Source: Desulfotignum sp. (GTDB taxonomy: Bacteria; Desulfobacterota; Desulfobacteria; Desulfobacterales; Desulfobacteraceae). Taken from it: a stretch of 27,896 nucleotides of DNA. Positions 14,044-21,182 of the stretch are shown here, piece by piece. Below the pieces are notes generated by a model, which saw nothing but the letters and a program-made list of their open reading frames with translations, was not told the origin of the DNA and searched no databases. The translations under genes were made by a program, and so were the position numbers. Position 1 is the first letter of the stretch. Every line of letters begins with the position of its first letter. Location of the stretch: positions 1 through 27,896 of the forward strand of contig JAIPDY010000008.1 in NCBI GenBank assembly GCA_021737445.1. The letters run 5' to 3'.

Positions 14044-15768
14044 ATGGCATTGGTTGTTCTGGTCCAGCCGCCCATTGCAGATTTTTATCTCACAAAAAAA
14101 CGCACCATCCCCTATGGACTGCTGTCCATGGCTGCCAACCTCAAAGCGCACGGGTATGATGCAAAGATCCTGGACAGCCTGGCCACGGACAAGGCAAAAC
14201 CCCTGGCACTGCCGGAGGATTTTGCCTATCTTACCCCGTTTTACGGCCGGCCGGACCAGTCCCTGTTCAGTTTGTTCCACCGGTTCCGTCACTTTGGATA
14301 CAGCTTTGAACACATCGCACACACCGTGCAGAAACTGAAGCCGTTCCTGGTGGGGATATCTTCTCTGTTCTCCCCGTACCATGCCACAGCCATGGCAACA
14401 GCGGCAGCCATCCGCAAATGGAACCCGGACATCCCCATTGTCATGGGGGGCCACCACCCTACCCTGTTTCCTGAAGCAGTGATTGCCTCACCCTCTGTGG
14501 ATTATGTGCTCCGGGGCGAAGGTGAAGAAACCCTGCCCCTGCTTTGCCGTGCCCTGGAAGATGGCACACCAATGGACCAGATCCCGGGAATAGCGTTCCA
14601 GGATGCCGGGAAAATCAAAATCAATCCTCCCCACTGGACAGCGGACCTGTCCCGACTCCCCCTGCCGGACCAGAAAAACCAGGGCTATTACCGCCGCAAA
14701 AACCAGGATGCCCTGGTCATCGTAGCCAGCCGGGGATGCCCCATGCCCTGCTCCTATTGTTCGGTTTCCGCCACATCGGCCCATGGAAAATTCCGCCGGC
14801 GGCCGGTGTCACACGTACTCCAGGAAATACAAAACCAGGCAGCCAGGCAAGATATCGGGTTCATCGATTTTGAAGATGAAAACCTCAGCCTGGACAAACC
14901 CTGGTTTATGGCACTTCTGGCCGGCATCAGAAAAATATTTTCGGGTAAAAATGTGGAGCTGCGGGCCATGAACGGCCTGTATCCCCTGTCTCTGGATGAA
15001 GAGATCATCACAGCCATGGCAGACACAGGCTTTGCGACCCTGAACCTGTCTTTGGGCTCTGCCTCCAAAAAACAACTGGAAAGATTCCGGCGCCCGGATG
15101 TGCGGGCCGCCCATGACCAGGCCGTTTCCCTGGCCAGACAAAAAAACCTTTCCTGCGTATCCTATGTGATTGCCGGGGCCCCGGACCAGACCGCACAAGA
15201 TTCCTTAAATGACCTGTTATATCTGGCAACCCGACCCACTCTGGCTGGCCTGTCCATTTTTTACCCCGCCCCCGGAAGCCGGGATTTTGACCGCTGCCGC
15301 ACCCTGAGCATTTTACCAGAGAATTTCTCCCTTATGCGCGCCACCGCCTTTCCCCTGGACCATACCACCTCCCGGCTCCAGTCGGTAACCCTGTTGCGGC
15401 TGTGCAGGATACTCAACTACATGAAACACCTTGCCGACAAAGGATCTGCCCTGCCTGTTCCCCGGCCGCCCCCCGGCAGGGGCAGCCTTTTTGACCCGGC
15501 ATCCGGCAGGGTCTCCATCAGTGAACAACTGCTACAGTGGTTTTTATATGATGCAGCCATCCGGGGCGTGGACAAAACCGGACAGGTGTATGTCCACAAA
15601 ACAGACCCGGGTTTGTGCCAGGCATTTACCGCAGCCGTGCAAAGCCATCCACCGGCCGGGCTAAAAACAGAAGGGGGACAGCCTGCCGGCAACCGCCTAA
15701 AGATCATAGGGAGTCAGACTTTCATACCCGTTTTCGGTCACCAGGACGGTCTGTTCAAACTGGGCTGA
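14044..15768 (+). CDS. B12-binding-domain radical SAM protein
   Basis: The 574-aa protein has a cobalamin-binding Rossmann domain (about 1-190; LVQPPIADFY, PYGLLSMAANLKAHGYD, VMGGHHPTLFPE, RGEGEETLP) followed by a radical SAM barrel. Its cluster cysteines are C232, C236 and C239 in GCPMPCSYC. The DxHxxG motif that supplies a lower cobalt ligand in B12 enzymes is absent, as in many members of this class, which bind cobalamin base-off. A C-terminal region of about 130 aa (from about 455) is not recognised. Relatives do methylations and ring rearrangements (for example BchE); the substrate here is unknown. It is last in the rpe operon. Its final 72 nt overlap map on the other strand. Confidence 0.85.
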   Translation: MALVVLVQPPIADFYLTKKRTIPYGLLSMAANLKAHGYDAKILDSLATDKAKPLALPEDFAYLTPFYGRPDQSLFSLFHRFRHFGYSFEHIAHTVQKLKPFLVGISSLFSPYHATAMATAAAIRKWNPDIPIVMGGHHPTLFPEAVIASPSVDYVLRGEGEETLPLLCRALEDGTPMDQIPGIAFQDAGKIKINPPHWTADLSRLPLPDQKNQGYYRRKNQDALVIVASRGCPMPCSYCSVSATSAHGKFRRRPVSHVLQEIQNQAARQDIGFIDFEDENLSLDKPWFMALLAGIRKIFSGKNVELRAMNGLYPLSLDEEIITAMADTGFATLNLSLGSASKKQLERFRRPDVRAAHDQAVSLARQKNLSCVSYVIAGAPDQTAQDSLNDLLYLATRPTLAGLSIFYPAPGSRDFDRCRTLSILPENFSLMRATAFPLDHTTSRLQSVTLLRLCRILNYMKHLADKGSALPVPRPPPGRGSLFDPASGRVSISEQLLQWFLYDAAIRGVDKTGQVYVHKTDPGLCQAFTAAVQSHPPAGLKTEGGQPAGNRLKIIGSQTFIPVFGHQDGLFKLG

Positions 15769-16578
15769 CAATGACCCGTCATTGGTAACCGCGGTCCATT
15801 TGTCCGCCAGTACATGAAGCTCCTTTTTTCCTAGATTGATCATGGGTTCAATGGTGAACACCATGCCCGGCACTAGGATCACCCCTTTGCCGGGAGATCC
15901 GAAATGCAGCACCTGGGGCTGTTCATGAAAATCGATACCCACGCCATGGCCCACAAACTCCCGCACCACCGAACATCCCTGGCCTTCGGCATAGCTCTGG
16001 ATAGCATATCCCACATCACCTAAGGTGGCGCCGGGGGCTACCGCTTCCATGCCGAGCTTAAGGGAATTGCCGGCAATGGACACGATCTTTTTCGCATTCG
16101 GGCCGGGAGTTCCCACAAAAAAGGTTTTGCTGGCATCAGCATAATACCCGTCCAGGATAGGAGTGATGTCCACATTCACAATATCTCCATCCTGCAAAAC
16201 CCGGTTGCCCGGAATGCCGTGACAGATCACATCGTTGATTGAGACACACACGCTTTTGGGAAATCCCCGGTAATTCAGAGGTGCAGGGATGGCACCGGCC
16301 CGGATGGTCTGCTCATGGACAAAGGTGTTGATCTCTTCTGTGACCAGCCCGGGCCGGATCATCTGTTCCACATCATCCAGGATCTGCATCAGCAGGGAAC
16401 CTGCCCGCCTGATCCCTTCAATCTGTTTGGGGCTTTTTAAAACAATATCGTATTGCTTTTTATATGTTTCTTTCAAAGACAGCTCCTTTTTGCTGTTCCG
16501 GCAGCAGTTTTTATATTTTTTCCGGCTGCCGCAGGGACAGGGGTCGTTTCTGCCGATTTTCACGGATCTATTTTTCAT
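15697..16578 (-). CDS. map: Methionine aminopeptidase type I with N-terminal SEC-C zinc motif
   Basis: Map removes the N-terminal Met from nascent proteins, after deformylation by Def. The 293-aa product starts with a SEC-C motif (NDPCPCGSRKKYKNCC, C14, C16, C25, C26), a zinc-binding element also found at the C-terminus of SecA. The catalytic pita-bread domain follows from about residue 45. Metal and catalytic residues are visible in VCHGIPG, VDITPILDGYYAD, VGHGVGIDFHEQP, FTIEPMI and FEQTVLV. The ATG at 16578 is chosen because GGAG lies about 10 nt upstream and the SEC-C motif then begins at once. It overlaps the miaB end by 11 nt. Its last 72 nt overlap the convergent radical SAM gene. Confidence 0.95.
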   Translation of the reverse strand: MKNRSVKIGRNDPCPCGSRKKYKNCCRNSKKELSLKETYKKQYDIVLKSPKQIEGIRRAGSLLMQILDDVEQMIRPGLVTEEINTFVHEQTIRAGAIPAPLNYRGFPKSVCVSINDVICHGIPGNRVLQDGDIVNVDITPILDGYYADASKTFFVGTPGPNAKKIVSIAGNSLKLGMEAVAPGATLGDVGYAIQSYAEGQGCSVVREFVGHGVGIDFHEQPQVLHFGSPGKGVILVPGMVFTIEPMINLGKKELHVLADKWTAVTNDGSLSAQFEQTVLVTENGYESLTPYDL

Positions 16579-17941
16579 GGGATGGCTGCTCCAGAGGCCG
16601 GCCCCACAATGAGTGAGGGTATGCGTTCTCAATTTTGATATTCACCAGATCACCGGCGGCAATGGTATCAGACGGAAAATGAACGATTTTATTGCCAGGG
16701 CTTCTGCCGGTCATCTGTCTGGTGTGCCGGGTGGTTTTCACAAATTTGTCATGCTGTCTGGTACTGATGCCTTCCACCAGGATTTCAACAACCTGACCTG
16801 TTATCTGTTGATTTTTCTTTAGGGTGATGGTGTCTTGAAATGCCAGCAGCTGGTTAAGCCGGTCCATTTTTTCCCTTTCATCCACCGGGCCACTGAATTT
16901 TGCTGCCGGGGCCGATGAACGGTCTGAATAGGCAAAGGCAAAAATTGAGTCAAACCCCACCCGGGCAACCAGATCCATGGTTTCGTTGAAATCCGGCAGG
17001 GTTTCAGACGGGAACCCCACAATTATATCTGTGGACAGCGCAATATCCGGGATGGCGGTTTTAACCGCATCCACTCTGGACAGATAAGTGTCTTTGGTAT
17101 ACCCCCGGTTCATTTTTTTTAAAATTCTGTCAGATCCGGACTGCACAGGCAGGTGCAGGTGATTGCAGACCTTTTCCAGGCAGGCCATGGCCTGGATCAG
17201 TTCATCAGACAAATCCTTGGGATGGGATGTGGCAAACCGGATCCGCCGGATATTGTCAATCTGTGCCACCTTTTCAAGGAGTTCTGCGAATGAGATGCCG
17301 CCCTCCTTGATGCCGTAGGAGTTGACATTCTGGCCCAGCAGGGTGATCTCACGGATTCCGTTGTCAGCCAGAAGCCGGATTTCATTTACTATGGATTCTT
17401 GAGAGCGGCTTTTTTCCCTTCCCCGGACATAGGGCACCACACAATAGGTGCAAAAATTATCACACCCCTGCATGATGGTGACAAATTTGGACACCTTATT
17501 TTCAGCAAATCCGGTATCATCGGGCATGGCTTCAAAAATGACATCAGAAGGGCCAATATCAACAATCTTGCGTTGACCGGATGTTAATGCGTCAATATGT
17601 CTGCTGAACCGGGAAAACGCCTGGGTTCCCAAAACCAGATCCAGATGAGGCAGCCGTTTAAAAGCCTTTTTTCCCTCCTGCTGGGCCACACACCCGGCCA
17701 TGACCGTGATAAGACCGGGCCTTTTTAGCTTTTCTCTGGCAAATTGTCCCAGAAAGCTGAACGCTTTTTCTTCGGCCTTGTGACGGATTGCGCAGGTGTT
17801 GCAGACAATAATATCAGCCTGGTCAGGGTCCCGGGCATAGCCAAATCCCCGGGCATTCAAAACAGTTGTCAGTTTTTCAGAATCAACCACATTCATCTGG
17901 CACCCGATGGTGTGGATATAGGCATACCTTTTATAATGCAT
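16568..17941 (-). CDS. miaB: tRNA-2-methylthio-N6-dimethylallyladenosine synthase MiaB
   Basis: MiaB adds a methylthio group to i6A37 of tRNAs using two 4Fe-4S clusters and SAM. The 457-aa product has the N-terminal UPF0004 domain with its three cluster cysteines (IGCQMN C14, VCNTCAIR, AGCVAQ). The radical SAM domain carries GCDNFCTYCVVPYVRGRE, and a C-terminal TRAM domain runs from about residue 385. VRGRE after the cluster and the overall length favour MiaB over RimO or MtaB. The ATG at 17941 has AAAGGA 11 nt upstream; an in-frame TTG at 17950 would be too close to it. The gene overlaps DUF4911 by 11 nt at its start and map by 11 nt at its end, implying coupled translation. Confidence 0.96.
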   Translation of the reverse strand: MHYKRYAYIHTIGCQMNVVDSEKLTTVLNARGFGYARDPDQADIIVCNTCAIRHKAEEKAFSFLGQFAREKLKRPGLITVMAGCVAQQEGKKAFKRLPHLDLVLGTQAFSRFSRHIDALTSGQRKIVDIGPSDVIFEAMPDDTGFAENKVSKFVTIMQGCDNFCTYCVVPYVRGREKSRSQESIVNEIRLLADNGIREITLLGQNVNSYGIKEGGISFAELLEKVAQIDNIRRIRFATSHPKDLSDELIQAMACLEKVCNHLHLPVQSGSDRILKKMNRGYTKDTYLSRVDAVKTAIPDIALSTDIIVGFPSETLPDFNETMDLVARVGFDSIFAFAYSDRSSAPAAKFSGPVDEREKMDRLNQLLAFQDTITLKKNQQITGQVVEILVEGISTRQHDKFVKTTRHTRQMTGRSPGNKIVHFPSDTIAAGDLVNIKIENAYPHSLWGRPLEQPSHEK

Positions 17942-18146
17942 GAAATTCAAAATCCTTTTTTAAATCTGCAATGATCCTGAAGGCTTCGTGTGTCTGGTCC
18001 GGGGCAATGGCAAGGCGCACATGGCCGGTCCGGGCATCCAGAGTGGTCAAAACGGCAACACCTTCATACGCCTCAAAGATGAATTTGATAAATCCGATCC
18101 GGGTTTTGTCAACCCGGTATTCCTTATGCAGTGTCTGTAAATTCAT
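17931..18146 (-). CDS. DUF4911 domain protein
   Basis: The product is a 71-aa cytosolic protein with alternating strands and helices (RIGFIKFIFEAYEGVAVLTT, then VRLAIAP and a helix) that resembles the DUF4911 family common in Desulfobacterota. Its function is not known. It shares an 11-nt overlap with miaB, so it may act in tRNA modification or simply ride in the operon. The ATG at 18146 is preferred: an in-frame TTG at 18164 lies about where transcription should begin from the promoter at 18172-18201. The ribosome binding site is weak in either case. Confidence 0.75.
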   Translation of the reverse strand: MNLQTLHKEYRVDKTRIGFIKFIFEAYEGVAVLTTLDARTGHVRLAIAPDQTHEAFRIIADLKKDFEFHAL

Positions 18147-18171
18147 TGGGTCATCAACTTTCAAATTTTAT

Positions 18172-18201
18172 AATATACCACCAATGACCAGTATTACTCA
18201 A
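18172..18201 (-). promoter_or_regulatory. Candidate sigma70 promoter for DUF4911-miaB-map
   Basis: On the minus strand TTGAGT (18196-18201), then 18 nt, then TATATT (18172-18177). The predicted start is near 18165, leaving a leader of about 19 nt before the ATG at 18146. Confidence 0.5.
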
Positions 18202-18275
18202 ACACTTTTCATGCAATAAAATATTGAACCGGCCGGCATGGGTGCCACCGGGGCTGTGCCGTGACAAAGGCGCCA

Positions 18276-18304
18276 TTGACTTTGCATTCAATAGTTTATA
18301 TAAA
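18276..18304 (+). promoter_or_regulatory. Candidate sigma70 promoter for recJ
   Basis: TTGACT (18276-18281), then exactly 17 nt, then TATAAA (18299-18304). The start would be near 18311, only a few bases before the recJ ATG codons at 18314 and 18320, so the message could be leaderless or nearly so. Confidence 0.5.
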
Positions 18305-18313
18305 ACCGGGTTG

Positions 18314-20032
18314 ATGCCCATGAAGAACACCCAATTTGCATATGCGACAATTGATCCTGACGGAACCCGCCTTCTTTCACAGGAACTGGGATGCCATCCG
18401 GTGACGGCAGGACTGATCTGGAGCCGGGGATTTACAACGGTTGAATCAGCCCGGTTTTTTCTCAATCCGGATCTTGGCCACCTCACTGATCCCTTTGCCA
18501 TGAAAGATATGCAAAAGGCAGTGGAACGGATACACACCGCTGTGGTCAACAAGGAAAAAATTCTGATATTCGGCGACTTTGATGCAGACGGTGTCACAGC
18601 CACGGCCCTGATCCATGAATTTTTATCCCTGGTGGACGCAAATGTGACCTGGTATATCCCCCACCGAATCAAAGAGGGATACGGCATCACCCCGGTCCAT
18701 GCCCAGATGGCTGCCAACCAGGCAATCGACCTGATCATCACCGTGGACTGCGGCATCAGCGGCACAGATGTGGTGGCAGCTGCAGCTAAAGAAGACATGG
18801 ATGTCATCATCACCGATCACCATGAACCCGGCCCGGATCTGCCGCCGGCAGCAGCGGTTGTGAACCCGAAACAGGCGGACTGCCAATCCGGGTTATCGTT
18901 TCTGGCCGGGGTGGGGGTGGTGTTTTTTCTGGTCATGGCCCTGCGTAAATTTTTCCGGGAACAAGGCGTCTGGAAAATATTTCCGGAACCTGACCTGATA
19001 AGGTTTCTGGACCTGTTTGTCGTGGGCACCATTGGGGATATGGTGCCACTGATTCAGGAAAACCGGGTGTTGTGCATGGCCGGCATCAAACAGATGCAAA
19101 AAAATGCCCGCCCCGGGATCCAGGCACTGGCCAGGGCAGCCCGCATTGACATAAAACAGCTTGACTCCGATGATATCTCCTTTAAAATGGTTCCCAGGAT
19201 CAACGCTGCAGGCCGCATGTCCCATGCCCGCATATGTGTTTCCCTGTTTACCAGCCGGGAAACAGCGGATGCTCAAAAAACAGCTTTTTTACTGGATGAA
19301 CTCAATGTAAGGCGCCAGACCATTGAACGGGAAATCATCAATGACATCGAAAATCGTATTCTTCAGGACCCCGCCCTGCTCAAGGACCGACTGTTGATAT
19401 TATGGGACCAAAAATGGAACCCCAGTGTGCTGGGCATTGCCGCCTCAAAACTGTCAAAAAAATATGTGTGCCCGGTACTGCTTTTGTCCTGCAACCAGGA
19501 GGTGGCCATGGGATCGGGCCGGAGTATCAACAACATCAATATACACCAGGCCCTGACAGAAAATGCCCATCTGCTGGAAAAATTCGGAGGCCATGCCATG
19601 GCATCAGGTCTTACCCTGTCCCTGGACCGGCTTCCGGACCTGGTGTCGGGCCTCAAAAGCCATCTTAAAACCAATTATACCCATGCGGATTTTTCAAAAA
19701 TCCTGACCATTGATGCTGAACTGAAGCTGGAAGAGATCTGCTTTGATCTGGCCCTGGATCTGGACCGGATACGTCCCTTTGGCATGGCCAACCCGGAACC
19801 CCTTTTCCTGGCCCGGCGACTGAAGGTGATATCCTCCCATATCATCGGCAGGTCCCACAGAAAAATGCTGCTCCAGAACGCCGACACCGACACCGGCCCG
19901 GTAGTGGAAGCTTTTCATTTCAATGTTCCCGACATTCAGCAGGCCCCGGTGTTCTATGACCGCCTGGCATTCAGGCTGAAAATCAGCAAATTCAAACCTT
20001 GCACCCCCCAGATGATCGTCGAGGATGTTTAG
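18314..20032 (+). CDS. recJ: Single-stranded-DNA-specific exonuclease RecJ
   Basis: RecJ is a 5'-3' exonuclease on single-stranded DNA used in recombinational and mismatch repair. With the ATG at 18314 the product is 572 aa, normal for the family. It begins with the RecJ N-terminal pattern SRGFTTVESARFFLNP. The DHH phosphoesterase motifs follow: FGDFDADGVTA (D90, D92), TVDCGISG and ITDHHEPG (D168, H169, H170). The DHHA1 domain carries GSGRSINNINIHQAL and FGGHAMASG, and the C-terminal OB-like domain contains IRPFGMANPEP. A start two codons later (18320) is equally possible. The frame is open to 18224, but that extension has no RecJ similarity and lies upstream of the likely promoter. Confidence 0.95.
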   Translation: MPMKNTQFAYATIDPDGTRLLSQELGCHPVTAGLIWSRGFTTVESARFFLNPDLGHLTDPFAMKDMQKAVERIHTAVVNKEKILIFGDFDADGVTATALIHEFLSLVDANVTWYIPHRIKEGYGITPVHAQMAANQAIDLIITVDCGISGTDVVAAAAKEDMDVIITDHHEPGPDLPPAAAVVNPKQADCQSGLSFLAGVGVVFFLVMALRKFFREQGVWKIFPEPDLIRFLDLFVVGTIGDMVPLIQENRVLCMAGIKQMQKNARPGIQALARAARIDIKQLDSDDISFKMVPRINAAGRMSHARICVSLFTSRETADAQKTAFLLDELNVRRQTIEREIINDIENRILQDPALLKDRLLILWDQKWNPSVLGIAASKLSKKYVCPVLLLSCNQEVAMGSGRSINNINIHQALTENAHLLEKFGGHAMASGLTLSLDRLPDLVSGLKSHLKTNYTHADFSKILTIDAELKLEEICFDLALDLDRIRPFGMANPEPLFLARRLKVISSHIIGRSHRKMLLQNADTDTGPVVEAFHFNVPDIQQAPVFYDRLAFRLKISKFKPCTPQMIVEDV

Positions 20033-20055
20033 CCTGTGGATACGCATATTTACCC

Positions 20056-20085
20056 TTGCCAATCAGCCTGTTTTTATAATATAAT
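20056..20085 (+). promoter_or_regulatory. Candidate sigma70 promoter for the 140-aa protein
   Basis: TTGCCA (20056-20061), then 18 nt, then a perfect TATAAT (20080-20085). A second overlapping TATAAT starts 5 nt earlier. The predicted start is near 20092, about 48 nt before the ATG. Confidence 0.55.
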
Positions 20086-20139
20086 CATAGCTTAGCATTT
20101 AAAAAATCAAACTTGTTGCAAAGGGAAGGAAATATATCC

Positions 20140-20562
20140 ATGGCTAAAATTTTTTACTCCGGAAACAGGGAGGCAAAACTCCTTTCCAAAATAGAATCAT
20201 CCAAGGAAAGAGAACGAATCAGAACCATCAGCGCAATTCGGGACAATACAGAATATTTTGCCAGCAAGGTTTCCATGAAACTCATAGAAACCGGTCTCAT
20301 TGAAACCGTGAGCAAATCCGCCATTGAAAACCAGATTGTCCGGTGCCTGGATGCCCTTATCAAATCAGAGGATTTTGATATTGACTATGCCGTGGCTCCT
20401 TTCCGCACCCTGGTCCCCAACCCCAATATCGCCAGCCTTTATTTGACCGCCTTTGTGGTGGAAAAACTGATCAACCACAAGGATGTGGTGGATGTGTTCG
20501 GCAGTGATGAAGATATTTATTTCTGCATCCACAAACAATTGACCACCCTGATGGCGGAGTAG
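20140..20562 (+). CDS. Unrecognised small helical protein (140 aa)
   Basis: I do not recognise this family. The protein begins MAKIFYSGNREAKLL and is charged at the N-terminus (IESSKERERIRT). It looks almost entirely helical, without signal peptide, membrane segment or cysteine cluster, so it is probably cytosolic. A middle segment, ALIKSEDFDIDYAVAPFRTL, is followed by PNPNIASLYLTAFVVEKL. It is a real gene by several signs: an excellent ribosome binding site (AAGGGAAGGA) just upstream, its own promoter with a perfect -10, and normal codon use. It stands alone between recJ and the convergent ydbL. Confidence 0.75.
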   Translation: MAKIFYSGNREAKLLSKIESSKERERIRTISAIRDNTEYFASKVSMKLIETGLIETVSKSAIENQIVRCLDALIKSEDFDIDYAVAPFRTLVPNPNIASLYLTAFVVEKLINHKDVVDVFGSDEDIYFCIHKQLTTLMAE

Positions 20563-20585
20563 CCCCTGCCGCCAGGCAAACCCCT

Positions 20586-20957
20586 TTATTTTTGAACCCA
20601 GGTTCCGTCCGGCTTCTGGAAATAGGTGCCCGGTGCTGCCCGCTCTGCCAGCTGCAGTGCCCGGTTTTTTTCCACAACCAGAAGCCGGGTGTTCTGCTGG
20701 GCTGCAATGTGGGTATAAATGGTTTTCCGGTCCTGATTTTCCCGGGCAACCAGGTCTTCATGGCTTTTTTGACTTCCCACAAAATCCAGATATCCCCGGT
20801 TGTTTTCTCCCACAATCCCCTTTTTTTTGAGTTCCGCAATCACCGGAAGCCTTTGTTTCATCCGTTCTTTGATCCCCTGGGCTGTCCCCGGCCCGGCAGC
20901 TGCCAGAACGCCCATGAACACCAGAATTATGATTGCCGTCAATTGTTTAGTTCTCAT
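20586..20957 (-). CDS. ydbL: YdbL family (DUF1318) periplasmic protein
   Basis: The 123-aa protein has a signal peptide (RTK, then a hydrophobic core IIILVFMGVLAAA, likely cleaved near residue 27) and a DUF1318 domain: MKQRLPVIAELKKKGIVGE, GYLDFVG, ENQDRKTIYTHIA and a C-terminal GTYFQKPDGTW. In E. coli YdbL is the periplasmic third member of the YdbH-YnbE-YdbL set, where it modulates the YdbH-YnbE bridge. The ATG at 20957 is preceded by GGAG at 9 nt. It overlaps the upstream lipoprotein gene by 11 nt and ends the operon. Confidence 0.88.
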   Translation of the reverse strand: MRTKQLTAIIILVFMGVLAAAGPGTAQGIKERMKQRLPVIAELKKKGIVGENNRGYLDFVGSQKSHEDLVARENQDRKTIYTHIAAQQNTRLLVVEKNRALQLAERAAPGTYFQKPDGTWVQK

Positions 20958-21174
20958 CTTGTTTCTCCAGTTTTTCCATAATTTTTTCCTCCTGGTCGTC
21001 AATGTCTTTGAAAAAATCATCCAGTGCCTTCTGCACCTTGACGTTCACATCAATGGTGATGTGGATCGGTTTTATCTCCACGGGTTTGACCTCCACCTCG
21101 TGGCTGGTCCGGCAGCTGCCAATCATCATGAGAGCCAGCACCAGCGGGATAATACAGGGTTTCAGGGTCATCAT
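20947..21174 (-). CDS. ynbE: YnbE-like outer-membrane lipoprotein
   Basis: The 75-aa protein has a lipoprotein signal (hydrophobic IIPLVLALMMIGSC; lipobox IGSC) and a short mature part with alternating polar/hydrophobic strand (IKPIHITIDVNVKVQ), followed by a charged helix. This matches the YnbE plan: in E. coli YnbE is a small outer-membrane lipoprotein that stacks in beta-strand form on the C-terminus of YdbH. Two adjacent ATG codons exist at 21174 and 21171; the second is better spaced from AAAGGAG. It begins 8 nt after the ydbH stop and overlaps ydbL by 11 nt. Confidence 0.85.
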   Translation of the reverse strand: MMTLKPCIIPLVLALMMIGSCRTSHEVEVKPVEIKPIHITIDVNVKVQKALDDFFKDIDDQEEKIMEKLEKQDEN

Positions 21175-21182
21175 ATCTCCTT

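Noticed and set aside
18224..18313. N-terminal extension of RecJ by 30 codons
   Set aside because: The extension does not look like RecJ and includes the -35 and -10 of the best local promoter.
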